Source: Pomacea canaliculata
Taxonomy: Eukaryota > Mollusca > Gastropoda > Architaenioglossa > Ampullariidae
Assembly: GCF_003073045.1 (NCBI RefSeq)
Contig: NC_037595.1
Span: forward strand, 14,296,252 to 14,360,251
Reading direction: 5' to 3'
Length of the DNA stretch: 64,000 nt
Positions 11,522-24,945 of this stretch are shown piece by piece. Position numbers and translations under genes: made by a program. Position 1 is the stretch's first letter, and each line of letters begins with the position of its first letter. The notes beneath the pieces were generated by a model that was not told the DNA's origin, ran no database searches, and was given only the letters and a program-made list of their open reading frames with translations.

Positions 11522-14500
11522 TTACAAGACACACGACAGCTGCCCCCAGGCCAGGTAGTCTCTCTCGTGTCCCACGCTCCACTTCCACAGGCGCACGTTT
11601 CGTCTCAAAAGTTCTGCGTACGAGAAGTCTCCTCCACAGAGCTCGGCGTGTGTGAAGGCCAAAGATGTGATGGAGGTCGGAGACCCGGCAGCCATTTTGT
11701 TGGCATCTGGTGACGCGCAGGGCGATGTTACCTTCAGATCCAAGTCCGTGGCAGACCCGTACTGACTGTCAACTTCCTCTTCGTTAGAAATGTCATCTGC
11801 ACCAACAGGGGAGACCATCTTTACTATTACTATAAGAGTTGAGAGAGAGAGATGAACTACATATTAACAGTGAAGCATGAAGTAGATACTAATTAATATA
11901 ATTAATACTGGAACATTGCGCGGAGACTAAAGTAGTAAACAATGTTCAGAAAAATATTTATTATATTGCATTAGTAAGAGAAAATGGAGACTTGCCGATA
12001 CTTGATGTGGAGGTGACCTGAGGCGAACGAAGGACCGTTACGCATTCGTTCAGATGCTGCTGCTGACACGGTAGCTTCCACTGACCTCCTACTTCCGCTT
12101 CTCGCAAAAACATCGGTCTGCGCATGCGCTGGGAACTGACCCGCTCGCGCTGCACGCGACGAGTCTCCGAGGCCTGACTTGCTGCAGCGCACGTGCTTCA
12201 GGCGGCGAATGTTCTGGCTGATGTGGAGGAGCTGCTTCAGAAGCTGGACATCTTGCTGCCGCATAGCCACCTACACACACACACACAAACAAACAAACAC
12301 ACACACAAACAAACACACACACACACACGTACGCACATTCAGACAGTCAACATGAATATCAAAAATCTGGGATTGCTCTTGTCCTGGGTAGTTATTAATT
12401 AATTTACACGTTCATCTGTAGTCTACTTGATGCATACACAAGACTATTGTCTCCACCTAACATTTTCTCGTCTGTCGTGCAACGAACTCCTTATCTGACG
12501 TCATACACTAACTACCGTTACTGACAAACTTGTCTGACCATGGATTGTGTGGTCATCACCCTCACCCTACACACGGAGCCAGCGTGCTCCCCCTACACAC
12601 GTGACACTAGTATACAAACATCGCCTTACTGAAAATAGAGAGAAATATTTCAGGTTAATATAGTTCTTCTACCCAGTGACCTATGACCCCTCTCACACAC
12701 ACACACACGCTACCTGTCCTAGTCTCCATCACTATCTGTAGACGGCGCTGTCTACGCCAGGCTATCTCTATCTCAGATAGACTACTCAGAGATTATTCCC
12801 ACTCAGCTGTTTAACTGTCGAGGGTCTCAACTCAGTTTTCACCGAGCAAAGTTCGCAAGGAGCGAAAGACAACTTTGTGCAACCTTCGCGCGGCATCCCA
12901 AGGGCTCAAACATTTGAGCAGATGACTGAGCACACATAACTGACACAAGCATCAGCTCCCATCCAGCGATTCCCGGTCCTTCCTATGCTTTGGCTATTCT
13001 CGTAGGATTCCCTGTTATTCGGTTTTCCCCACACACAGGGTAAACAGGAACAGTCACGAGCGTCACGCACTCAGGCGCCAGCGCGAGAAGGAAGTTCTCA
13101 CGAGGCTTGACAAACAAACAATAAGCTTTTTGGTCTGGCAGTAAGTAGGTCAAATGCCATCGTTGACTTTGTGGATTAAACATTCCACTGTCTCTCAGGA
13201 TCATAACAGAGAGAGAGAGACAGAGAGATTCTAATCAACACCTCACTCATTGCCATAGAAGGTACATTGCTCAATGTCATAGAAGTACCTCCCGCTACTA
13301 GACAGGTGAGTTTAATTCCCCGAGCATTCCCCGAGTATTCCCTTCTTGTTTACTATGTTTGTCTATCTGTGCATGCCTGAGTTTGAGAACGTAAGTGGAT
13401 AGGGGTGTGTGTATGGGAATATGTGTGTGGGGTATAACGATATTTGAGTGTCTGTTGGTGGGTGTGTGTAAGGATGGAGGAGAAGCTTATGTGTATGTGT
13501 ATGTGTGTATGTGTATGTTTATGGATGTGTGTCTGGGGGAGGTGTATGTGAGTATTTACGTATGTGGGTATGATGAGGGAGAGGGTGTGAAAGACTGATA
13601 CTAGCTATTTCTCTCATCATCAGCTTGTCTGGAGCGCGAGGTGCGCACGCGCAGACTTCTCACCCCCTCCCCAAGGAATAAAATCACGTGACCGTCAGTC
13701 GCGCTATTTTTGTCTCTGACCGACAAACGTTTTTATGTTGATTTTGTATGCAGTCAACTCACCCACCACAATTTTTTTAAACATACATAAATGTACAAAA
13801 AATCTTGACAAATGAGGGGCGGGAATATTTCCTCGCCGGTGCACGCTCTCTTTTACTTTCAGCCATCCCATAATTTGTTACAGGAACAGCAATGCCGTGA
13901 CAGACGACAACTGAAATAAAATGCGCCGTGGTCAGCTGAATCCTCGTCTCCGAGCCTCGCTTCTATCCTATTCTGTTGCTGAATAAGACAGACAGATGAT
14001 TTGCATGTAGGTAACTTCACCTGTCGTTGCTTTCGTCACATGCTATGCGTTAAAACTCTGTCAAGGTCCGAGTCATTTAAATAATTTCTCTTGTATGTAA
14101 GTTGGTTGATGTAGCGGTCTGCATGGACGACAACTAGTGTTGGGCAAAAGAAAAAAAAAAAAAAATTTGCTGGTGGAGGAACAAAGAGTTGCGTGTTTTA
14201 ACGACAATAAACATGGAGTGGGAACTGATGGCTCGTGCACTGCCCGACACAGCCACGGGCACGATGACGACTACAACAACGCCCGTCTGTTGTCGTGTCC
14301 ACATTCTAGGATACAGTCGAGACCTCGACCATCCACGTCTGTCTGGAAACTTTGTGACAAGGGCATGGAGGAGATGCATTTAGTTTACTTTCACTGATAA
14401 ATGTATCAAGTCTTGCCACTTCATTTCTGGCTTGTATATTTTTGGTGAAAAAAAAAAAAATTTGCTCAGACACATTTTTGTCCCATCATGCATTTTTAAT

Positions 14501-16943
14501 TTTGAAGCCAAATTTATAAACCGTTGCTATGAGGACGAGAACAAAAACCGAAGCGTGGACATGGTATGAGAGAGTCGGCAGAGAAAATGTGTTATACTTA
14601 TATACAAACATGAAATGCTAACACAAAGACATGCCATACTACAATCAGAATAATAAAATATTTATTTACAGAGCATCTTACACCACCATCAAGGATGGTT
14701 ACATGAAGTCGCACGAGCACACACTGGTTAGTAGACAGAAAATGAGTCTCACAAATTCATTCATCGTCATTCACATCATAACTACTCTCTCTGTCTCTCT
14801 CTCTCACACACACACATCACTATGTTGAAGTAACCAAAACTTATATTTGACGCCCAGGTAGAGAACGAATAGACATTTGCTGCAGAAATATGGGGTCTGA
14901 AAGAAGACCAAAGAAAACTTCCCCCAGAATATTTCGAACAAGATGACTAGAAGGATAGATATCCCTTCCATATAACAATAGGTATAAAATGCATCAAATG
15001 CTGGTTGAAATCAGTTAAATTATCTGGGAACAGACTAAACAGACAGGCATACAAGATGTCCCGTGGACATAGTGAGAACGGCCAACACAACTGGATGTCT
15101 AATGAAACATTTGGAATTGTATGGCTACACCAGAGAACAGAGGACCAACAACCATATTTTTAGCAGAATTCAAGGACCGGCTTATATCATGTTTTTTTTT
15201 TTTAACGACATTCACTCTTAGAAAACGGTAGCAACTATTCCTGGTTCCAGCATTTAAAATGTATTTGAACCCGAAAAGTACCTTGGAACTGTCACCAATA
15301 GATGGCAGAGGACAGCAGGAGCTATTGAGACTGATAGAGTGAGTGGACAGCAACCAGAAAGATGGTTTGCAAGTAATGACCAATACGAGACCTGCCCATC
15401 ATGTAAAAGTGATCAAGAAGACAAATATCACTTTCTATTTAAATGCCCAGTACCTGCAGATGTCATCTCATTTTTATCTCTCACCTGATGCCACCTTAGT
15501 TAATATCTTGTCTGGCAAAGGTGACAGCGATATTCAGCTAGCAGAATTTATAAGCAAAAGCCATTGAAAATTAGAAAAACAATAAGCAGATTACTTGTTT
15601 ACACAAATAAAGTCACTGTGGGATTTCTGTTGGAGTGTATGGAGCAGCTGTTTATTTGTGTTTTCACGGCTAAAGCGTTCGTGGGACTGATGTTCCCGTC
15701 GGGGTCTGGACTGTTTGGCATTTCTCTGTTTTCACGATTGAAGTGTGTGGGGTGTGTGCGTGCATTTTATGCATTCAAGACTGAAAGTGTTTGAGCGGTG
15801 TGAAAACGGTGTATGGGATTTTGTCTTTTACATCTGCTGTGAGTGTGAAGTGTGTGATTTATGTGTTTTACGACTGAGATGTGTAGACTGTGTGTACTTT
15901 ATGTGTTTTATATGCGTGCTCGTACTCTGTGTGTGTGTGTGAGAGAGAGAGAAACAAAGTGAGATTTATATTCTTCACTATTTAAGTGTGTGGACTTATT
16001 CCAGGTAGGAGTGTTAGCGGGCGTCCATTCACCCTAGTGTGTGGACTGTGTGTGGACTGTGTGTGGACTGTGTGTGGACTGTGTGTGGACTGTGTGTGGA
16101 CTTCACATGCCACCGCACATTACAGTTTACAGCATTTTCCACTGTCCAGCTCAACAAGACCTGCACTTGTTGTGCCCTTCATCGGGTGAAGAGGTAAACT
16201 ATCATCACCTAATTTTTTTTTAGGTCAATGGGGATGGAGGTGACCAGTTTTTGCGAGGTCGGTTCCTCTCTCTCTCGCTGCTTTTTATTTCTCCAACTCT
16301 TTATGAAGTCAGGTGCCCATTCCCGACAATACATCCGTATAATCAGGAGACACGCTGAAAACTCATCAATAACTTGGTATTTAGGATACACCACATCACA
16401 CGTACAAACACATGGACCTGTAGGAGTCCATCATGGAAGTAAACACGAGAACCTGGCATCTAGCACTCGGCGCACAACTCATACAGACACTGGAACTGAA
16501 GGACGCCCTATGCACGAAAACACGATAATGAACACAACTTTATAACCTACACGTGGGCCAGACAGTTTACAGACTTACTTTAGGTGGCATGACAACCTGT
16601 TAGTTGACTGAAAGCCGAGTAATTAAACAGCATTAATTAATTAAGCAATCTGAACTCTGAATGACTGAACAGTGAGCTTCATGTATTTGCAATGTGTTTT
16701 CCGAGTTCACCAGCAGCCCTGTGCTTGTAGCCAAACAAGATGACAATTCAAATGAAGTCCTCATCTATTAGTTAAAACTGAAGTGGGATTCTCACTTACC
16801 AGTTCTGCTTTCAGAGTTTCGAGGGCTTTATCAATTCTTTCCGAGGCTGTCTCTTCGGAGCAAAGATCATCTCTGCTTCCCCCGGTGGTGGTGGTGGCAT
16901 CTCTCGGGGGATGTGTCCATGTTGTGTCCTCTGGCTGGTCCAT
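11522..16943 (-). CDS. FAM167: FAM167-family coiled-coil protein (three exons)
   Basis: Exons on the minus strand are 16943-16800 (start ATG, GTAAGTG donor), 12270-12018 and 11829-11522 (TAA stop). They give about 234 residues, close to vertebrate FAM167A (about 214). The family hallmark spans the first intron: RIDKALETLKAEL in exon 1 joins VAMRQQDVQLLKQLLHISQN then IRRLKHVRC in exon 2. From memory this aligns with the FAM167A segment [20 protein letters not shown] and the following QLARQLMRLRGDINKLK. The N-terminus (MDQPEDTTWTHPPRD) and the Ser/Ala-rich middle are probably disordered. FAM167A has been reported to bind and activate Src-family kinases; extending that to this protein is an inference. 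The exon 2 donor (TCAG|GTCACC) is weak, and exon 3 was chosen because its phase fits, so the C-terminal third is less certain. The first intron is 4.5 kb and contains a LINE fragment. Confidence 0.78.
12271..14859. other. FAM167 intron 1, proximal part
   Basis: Intronic sequence with CA runs at about 12272-12330 next to the acceptor and GA/GT simple repeats near 13208-13230 and 13395-13560. One CRE octamer TGACGTCA is at 12496-12503. No gene is seen. Confidence 0.6.
14860..15570 (+). mobile_element. Decayed non-LTR retrotransposon (LINE), 3' end fragment
   Basis: Broken frames match the region between reverse transcriptase and the C-terminus of a molluscan endonuclease/RT LINE. Visible pieces are LSGNRLNRQAYKMS, then NWMSNETFGIVWLHQ, and a zinc-knuckle-like end reading ETCPSCKSDQEDKYHFLFKC P. 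The last residues LAEFISKSH precede a stop at 15565-15567. A frame change separates the knuckle from the last 60 residues, and several stops lie upstream, so the copy is dead and 5'-truncated. It sits in sense opposite to the FAM167 gene whose intron holds it. The clade (RTE-like, L2-like or other) cannot be fixed without the RT domain. Confidence 0.7.
16037..16102. repeat. 11-bp minisatellite, six copies
   Basis: Six near-perfect units of GTGTGTGGACT in tandem, within the first intron of the FAM167 gene. Confidence 0.95.
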
Positions 16944-18400
16944 CACCACTGGTCACAGGGTACTGGTGGGGATAGAAGATAGGTATGTTGCTGTCGTCAC
17001 TGCTGTGGACAGACTATGAGAGTGTCACTGTCTAGCAACAGCAGAATGATTGTGGACGGACGTGTCCGGACAGTTGTTGTCGGTGCTGCTGTCGGTAGAT
17101 GCTGCTGTCACCGCTGCAGTGAGCAGACAGAGTGTTTCCCTGTCGTCTGCTTCCCTTAATGTATTCACACGCGGAAATCCACGCCAGCCACAGGTCGCCC
17201 TCCGGACTGGCCGCTGACCACTGACGTCACAGCTCGCTCCCTACCTGCGCAACACGCCGAGACTTGTGACGAGGTCCCAGCTCGCCAGGTGGATTATAAA
17301 CACCCTGCCTGGCGACCCTCAACCGCCGCTGGTTTGATTTCCTGGCTGGTCGCACGAGCACTAGTTGACACTAGGAGAGGGAGAGGGGCGAGGAGGGAGA
17401 GGGTTAAAGGATCGCCTCGCCAAAAGTCATCAAATTTTTTTTTCCATTGCCCACGTATTGTTTACGTCAAAATGTCAACATGTCCCGGCGCCACTGCTTC
17501 ACAGGAAGCGCTCTCTTCTGTCGGAAACAATGCGAAGAGAAAAAAGCACGCATGCACGCGCACGAAAAGCGACACAAAAGCGGCGCGGCGGCTGTCAATC
17601 CGTCTGGAGACCACACCGTCTTCACTGGTCCACAAACTCGGCCATGTCGCCAACACTTGCTGCATTATTCAAAACTGCCTCCCAGGATGACGAGAGCGGA
17701 GTGGAGAAGAACAAGGTGAGGAGGTGAGGGACGACAAGACTTGCTGGTGAGGCAGCAGCGCAGTCCTGCATGTCCCAGTGGCCACCGCGCGGCGACGCAG
17801 ACCGTCGGTCTTGTTTCGCTTTCCGCTTACCGCGTGCCGCGCGCCGACGACTTTCGCTTTCCGCGTTTCGTTTACGCAGCTGCCGATCCAGTGGATGACG
17901 AGAGCAGCTGGTCGAACGATTTGCTCATCTGATCGCCAGATGGCGGCGATCCAAACGCCGGGGTGCGAGAAGAGAATGGTGATGGTGCGAGGGGAGGAGA
18001 GATGAGGGGGACGGGTATGTGGGTTGAAGACGAGAAAAAAAAAGAGCTAAACAAATAAAATTTGGCTCTTAAAAGTCTTTTTGTTTATTCCTTGCTGATT
18101 ACGAAATAACCGTCGTCAGGGTACTCACCACTAGACTGTACAAGTCTACAAACAACCAGAGCAGGCCAAGAGAATGTATGTCGACGAAGAACAACATTGC
18201 AAAAGTCTTAAAAGGGAGACAACTTTTATTACAGCTGCCCTAACAATTAAAGATTAAGGCGCAGTCTCTCATCACCACCAAGAGCGATGACTGAGGACGG
18301 GATATCGTTAATGATAACACGCGGACCCGATTAAAAATCTGAATCAGCAGCAATAGCAGGGGGCGATAAGTCTGGGAGAGAGGAACACGTCGCAATGAGG
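16944..18400. other. GC/CpG-richer 5' flank of the FAM167 gene
   Basis: From about 17160 to 18000 the sequence is clearly richer in G+C and CpG than its neighbours and lies directly upstream of the FAM167 start. A palindromic CRE is at 17222-17229. Open frames here have no family signature and I do not call them. The stretch probably holds the promoter and 5' UTR. Confidence 0.45.
17222..17229. promoter_or_regulatory. CRE palindrome upstream of FAM167
   Basis: TGACGTCA, the full CREB/ATF site, about 280 bases upstream of the FAM167 start codon in the CpG-rich flank. Confidence 0.45.
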
Positions 18401-21400
18401 TGCAGCGCCCTCTGTGTTTTATCAGCCAGACTAAGGTGGGTCGTCAGATAGCAGACATCGCTAATCCTCCTCAAGAACCGTGGACGTGCGGGTAGGCCGG
18501 GTGCCTAACTACGGGCACACGGTGACAAGGGTGGCCGCGGGAGGTTGGCCTGACAGCGGGTGCAGAGGGCGACCGGGTACTTCCCACAAGAAGGGGGATC
18601 AGTGTTATCTCAAGCTGTGTCACAACTGTTTGAGAAATCCCCCGCAGACTCGGTTCGCGTCTGTTTTGATGAAAATGCACTCAGACGCACTTGGGTGTAT
18701 AGACAGGACATTAGGGGCTTGAGACAGGTTGCATTTGTATCCTTGGGGTGCACACAGGGGCATGACGGATATAAAGCGCGATATATCTACATCGTTGGAG
18801 GCAACACGTCCATGTCCTCAACCTTTGCTCTGGTCTTGATACCAACACCTGTCCGTGATGACCTTTGTCTCCGACATGATGTGAAAATACATCCGCGCTG
18901 ACCACAGCTTTGGCGCGTGGCATGTAGACAAACATCAACATCAACATCAACATCAACAGCTGTGGTGTGTAGTTTTCGATGAGAAAAGGACCTCCTGGAC
19001 TTAGGTACCAGCCATTAGTAGCCTGCATCAGGCAGTATCAGGCAGGACATCTAGTCCGAGACTAGACTACAAATACTGTGTCACTGGGACAAAGCCGCAA
19101 GAAACAGGAGTTTTCACAGGTGAAGTACGAATATAGGAAAGTTTTCACTGGTAAAGTATGAATATAGGAACACTCCCTCAACCCCTTGATCCCGCAGTGT
19201 TCTGTTAGTAACATGGCCCCTCTTTCATGCATTAAACCCAAGGCATAATTTGAAAGCAACTTTGAAACAATATTTGATATTTAAAGCGTGGAGTGACCCC
19301 ACACAATCCTACATACTACACGGTTCTACACCACACAGATACCTCACACAATCCTACATACTACACCACACAGATACCTCACACAATCACACACATACAC
19401 GACAACACCGACACTTTACAGATCGTTGTGGGTGTTGGTGGTCAAAGGATGGACGTGTGTAGATGGACTGCTGTCTGTCTGCCAAGACCAACGCTTAGCC
19501 TCTTGTGAAGTGATCCGCTGCTAGTCTCGGCGAGCCTAAACAAAGAATGTGACTAAACCGGAAGCTTTCTCGTCTAATGCCTCGTTTTAGCAGTTAACGG
19601 TAGAAAATCGTCTGCCAGCAGTCCAGTAATACAAGTTCGTGGTCAAAGTGTATTCACTTCAGCGTCCATTGTTTGCCTGACAGTCGGTAAGCTGTAGTCT
19701 AACTCTAGTTTCAAAAACACGGCCGTTTCGTGCAGGAAATGGAGTTTTACAGTCAGCCGGCGCCTGCACAGCACCCCCTGGTGACCAAGTGAAGATTTTG
19801 TCCATTTTCGTGTTTCGAGCTCTTTTTGAAATATTAAAGGCACCTGTCGAAAATTATGTGCTCTTCTAATTTTGTAAAAGAGACATTGACAGAGATGTTG
19901 AAGTGCTACTGGGATACGCCCGGAAGTCGCGTTTTCCCGGCGAATGTTTCAAACTGCAATGGTCTGGGACCTTCAGTATACTGAATACAACATACTTCAT
20001 AACGCATACTATATGTTTCATACAAACATTGCATACTGCGTACAGCAGACTGGAGCATCTTCTGTTCCTCGAGCGCCAGGTGTGAGCGCGCACCTGAGCT
20101 CCGCCTGTCACCACGTGCGATATATGCGTTGACTCCCATCTACGTGTTTGTGCGACATCGGGAAGATGTTTGTTTGTTCGTCTCACACTACGAGCTCGAG
20201 TCCTGGAACTTTCAACATACTGGCGTTAGGTGACCCGTGACCCGGATGTACTCTAGTGGTCGAGTCTGAAAGTCTTTTGTGTCTTAAAACCTACACAAAC
20301 CTCCACTCCGCCCAGGCGACCTCCCCCTCTCCCTCAGACCATAGAATACATGTATATGCGTTGATTGTTCGTCCGAGTGTCTGTGAGAAGTCGCGAAGAT
20401 TCTGCATTGCCCCCGCGTGAATTACCTCCATTACCCATGGACTGGCGTCTGGGGTAGTCTTGTGTGACGTCATACGATGAAGGTCCACATCCGCCAATAA
20501 CTGAAAGCTCCAACGACTTCAAACTTGAAAGTGAATATTGGTACAGCAGTGACCACACTATTTGAAACTTTCCTCAGACTGATCTAACATTGACAGTAAG
20601 TTTTTCTGAGGACAATATCGACATGAGTGACGAGCAGGTGACGTTTGCTACTTTGCATGTTTGAGTGAAACGCTGAACCCTCGCGTAAACAATCTTTTTT
20701 TTTACATGGTGCTCAACTGTGATTATCACGATGATGTATGTGGCCAATTTGGTCGTCAAAGCCATGACAGTTTCATTTAGCTCGGTGTCGAATGGCAACA
20801 TCCAATCAGCATTGAGCAGTTCTCTCAGTGCCGTGCGCAAACCGGAAAAGGGGGTCGAGCGTATTTGCGTGACTCAGTTGATGGCATTGTTTCCCTGTCA
20901 GCCTCCACATGCCACACAATTTCAGCTTCATTGACACGGATAAAGAGCTGGTCGTAAGAACTGTAATAAAAGCATAATTTCTTATTTTTATTTATTTACT
21001 ATTATTATTAAATTTCTATTTTTGATGGTTTGGTGATCCCATTTAAAGGCAGTAGGCAAAACATTTCACTACATACTTTTTTAAATCTCTGCAATGGTTC
21101 GTTCTTGTATATTATTATATATTGCATAGCTTTGTGAGTATTTATTAACGTATATCTTGGAACAGTGCTAATTTTCACACCTAAAAGCTCTTTCCAACGA
21201 CTGTCCGATCAACCATTCCTGCAACTCGCTTCTTTTACTCTACTTTTCTTGAAGCCTGGCAAATAGGTTCGAGCTTACACTGTAAGCAGTTGTTTATCTC
21301 ATCGCGGTAAACCTTGTATTCTTTCCCTTTCACACCCACGATGCAATATTAGGATCTCGGTGATTGAAAAGGAGTCATTTATCTATAAACCTGATACGAA

Positions 21401-22914
21401 ATGTCGACCGCTGACCGTTTAGTCTGGCGTTAGCACGAAGTTCTTTCTTCGTATCGCTTGTATTCACAACTGTCGTCTTTCGACTCTTTAGATATTTATT
21501 ATCGGGAAAGCCGATCACACTCATTTTTTTCCTGCCTTAAAAATTAACAAAAAAAAAAACTTACCGCAGAGACAGTTTCTATGATAAGAGGGCAATCACA
21601 GTCATCGCTTCCACTCATTTCCTTATGTTCGTGTGTCTCGGTAAAGGCAGCTGAGTGGCGAACCCTGACCCCTACTTCCGTTTTAGCCACCGACGAGTGT
21701 GTACTGGATAATTGACGAAAAGGACTGACTTACTGAGCCCTCGTTTGGCGTGTTGAATCCAAACTGATGTCTGAAGAGGAGATAATTGTACACGGTAGAC
21801 CAGTATGTACTCGGGATGTAAAAGAAATGCGGCCTTATGTTCCTCAAGGGAGCAACAAGGAACAAACTATTCTAATGTAAAAACAAACCTGTATACTGTT
21901 CATCGTATATCCACCTCTAAATCGAAAAAAGTATGCTAATATACAAAGCTTTTCTAACTTCCAGTCATTTTTAAGAAATATATATATATAAATAGAAATA
22001 TGTGTGACCTACAAAACTTGTCTTACTATATTTCAGTCATTTTGAAAATTAATGCATAAATAATATGAGTTTTGTCTTTACCTCCTTCGCCTGGTCTCTG
22101 AGAGAGCATTTCACGACTATTCAATGCTATTTTAGACAATAAGGAGGTGTCATGTGTTATTATGCAAGATATGTGTTTTTATTTTTGGTTACTTGCATAT
22201 TGTTGTATGTGCGCGCGAGTGTGTGCTGTCATGCTCGCTGCGTGTATGTGAGAGTGAGAGAGAGAGTGAGAGAAATGGGGGAGGGAAAGAAAATATACAT
22301 CGGCAGGTGGACAGGTGGACAGCTCACGTGTGTTATTTCTCTCTACAAAAGCATTTTGGCGAGCAGCTGCCCAGCTCAAGTATTTCGAAGGTGGCCGTGT
22401 CGCCCACAAAGTCGACCTTCCCTTTCTTGTCCTGCCGGCGGGTACGTGCTAGTCAGCCCCAGCCCTCCTCTGGCACACCCTCCACCTCGGGCCTCCCTCT
22501 TTCTAAATATGACTGTCGCATCGAAAATATTGACTGTGCTTTTGCAGCAGCCCCATCCAGAAACATGCCAGCACATTCAAGGTCGCGCCCAGGATGCGAA
22601 GGGCCGACAACTCGTCCGCTGCGGACTTTGCGCCTAAGCGCAGAGTTCTTTCCCTTGGCGCTCGCTGCGTGTTTTCTCCGCGAAACGCTGGTGGCTTGGC
22701 TGGAAGTCAAATGTGGTCAGCAAACTCTCCTTGACCGCGACATTGGGTTCGTAAAACAAATACCGGCAGGTGGCCAAGGAACTTTTTAGGTCTGCTGGCG
22801 AAGGTATTTTTGTCACAGGAAGACACAGCCAGTGAAGGAAATGTTTCGCCGCTTTCCTCGTCGTTAGGAACAACTGCACTCCGCCAAGGAACACACCTTC
22901 TCAAGGCTTGTGCT
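18401..22914. other. Intergenic, no gene supported
   Basis: Contains an AACATC hexamer run at about 18930-18957, a two-copy 35-bp repeat near 19095-19168, and a CRE at 20465-20472. The stretch 22370-22900 has long overlapping open frames on both strands and higher GC, but no recognisable domain. Confidence 0.5.
19290..19400. repeat. Short tandem duplication (ACACAATCCTACATACTACA type)
   Basis: Phrases of the form CACACAATCCTACATACTAC and CCACACAGATACCTCACACA alternate two to three times with small spacing changes. Open frames over the region follow the repeat. Confidence 0.8.
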
Positions 22915-23570
22915 CTCACTCTCCCCCCGACCAGGTGTCCTAGTGGCTGCTTTTGCATGGTTCATACCAACAGGCGTTCACTGCACCAACGGCAGAGCCG
23001 AAGATGAAGCCCTGATCTGTGCAGTGAACAGTGTCAGCAGCACGTGCAGACTCACAAGTGGTGTTGGTAACAGATGTCCTGTCTGTTCTACAAGCCGCTC
23101 ACAATAACCAGCTACCTAAACTGACAGGATCACTGAGAAATACCAATACAGTACTTCAGTGGATACCCTCACACTGTGGTATTGACTGACAGAATGGTAA
23201 AATTAGGAGCTAAAATCAGGCAGGACGAAAACAAAGTCAGACTAGGCAGAGATAAAGACCATCATCAAGTCTTTGCACAGACCACCCAAGCCACTAGACA
23301 GATACCAGGACAGGGCACGACAGACTAAAGCACCACCTTTACCGCAAGCTCCATCTGGTGGCATTCCCAATGTCCTCCTGTGGAGACGCGGAACAGCCCA
23401 CAGAACAATTCCTACAGGAATGTAGGCTCCTCCAGAAACCGAGGGCGGAGGTCTGGTTGTCACCGATGTCCCTCGGTACCGAGCTCTACGGATCTATGGA
23501 TGCTTTGCAGATGACTACGGTTTTATCTCGAAAGCTGGTCACACTTGGGTGTGACAATAAAAGCCAAACA
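22915..23570 (+). mobile_element. Decayed non-LTR retrotransposon (LINE), RNase H domain and 3' end
   Basis: Three frames give consecutive pieces of a LINE RNase H region: RAEDEALICAVNSVSSTCRL, then QWIPSHCGID at 23157-23186 (the RNase H SHxGIxGNE motif, interrupted right after), then KLGAKIRQDENKV. The typical C-terminus CGDAEQPTEQFLQECRLL is followed by DALQMTTV. Several stops and frame changes show it is dead and 5'-truncated. It is a different family from the fragment at 14860-15570, which lacks RNase H. Confidence 0.78.
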
Positions 23571-24945
23571 AAAACTCCCCCTGCATCTTTCCTTCTTTGC
23601 AAACCCCGCTCTCTCTCTCTCTCCATCTGTGTGTGTGTTTATAAATGAGACTGATTACTGGTGGGCAGTGTTCTTGCGCCTCTTGTTACAAGAGAATAAC
23701 TTTCACATTGCTTGCTGTGCGGGAGAAGGTATCTGTACCGCTGTAGACCTACAGCGATCTTGGTCAGGGACAGATAACTCCTTATAACACATTCTATTAT
23801 GTGGGCCACCAACAACGAAATGTGGGCGCGAAATGACAAAATGTGCTACAGTATCTGCATTGTCCGTACAAACAATATTTTCTCCATAAAGAGAAATAAT
23901 TGAGATTTCTCATACAAAAATACCAATATAATATAGATAGTATCATACATATTTTAGACTTGGTTGAATGTTACCAGAAGATTTCATTTTTGACCATTGG
24001 GATATATTTATATACTTCTGACAATATTCTATGCCATTTCCGCCCAAGCTTCCTCTTGGCAATAAGAAGTTGTGACACGCCATCCTATTCTCTGTCTGTC
24101 TCTCTCAGATTGTTCGAAGGTTTATCTTAACCTAGGGTAAATTCTTATTGCAACTCTGGTTCTGCTCATACTTGGTTTTAGTTCTACTTCACTGCTCTTT
24201 CACTAGCTCCATGTTCGAAGTTTCACGCTTCGTTTTCACGACCAAAATTTTCACTTAATTTTATCAAAGGTGAATTAAAACTTTCTTGTGGGAAACAAGA
24301 AAAAAAAACGAGTTGATGCTTGTTTTGCCTATGACAAGGAAAGAAGCTGACTCATTTCTACAGGGACACAATTTTCTTCTAAAGTAGCCGACACCTCTTT
24401 ACCAGTATTTATCATCGTTACTACCAACGTGGCAGTCGCCTTCAGCACGGACGTGCATCATAAAACTGCGCGCTTCACCCGACTAGCGGCTCCTCCACGA
24501 CTGCTTCTTCAAGCGACGTAACTCTTGTAGACAACGTCTTGTGTATTATTAATAGGTTGCGTCCCCTGAACGATCAAGAACAGCGATCATTATAATATCA
24601 TTATAATGGAAGTTACTCTTTGCTGAGAACTTTTGGCTTAACATTTTGTAAGTCTGTAAAATTCACGTGTGTCAAATTAATATACGCATATTAATATTAA
24701 TATGCTTAGAATATGCATACAGTACATATAGAATATAACGTGTCCTAACATTACAGTTCATATACACCACTACTCTAAACTGTTAACTACAGTATTATTA
24801 CAGTTTACATTAAGTTTAGCGAGTGACACTTAACAGACAAGAGGAGATCTGAAGCTGAAAAAATAAAAAAATGACTGACAATAACAATAATAATAGAAAC
24901 TGTAACACACACACACACACAAATCTTAGCTACGTACGGGAAAAG
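23571..24945. other. Intergenic, no feature seen
   Basis: AT-rich sequence with a short CA run at about 24904-24921. No coding or RNA signal. Confidence 0.5.

Noticed and set aside
17289-17727. Frames of 113-133 residues in the CpG-rich flank
   Set aside because: Several frames are open together because stops are rare in GC-rich DNA; composition is Arg/Ser-rich without a domain.
22376-22900. Overlapping frames on both strands (up to 211 residues)
   Set aside because: GC-rich sequence keeps several frames open; no family signature or splice pattern was seen. It may be an unrecognised extension of the neighbouring LINE region.
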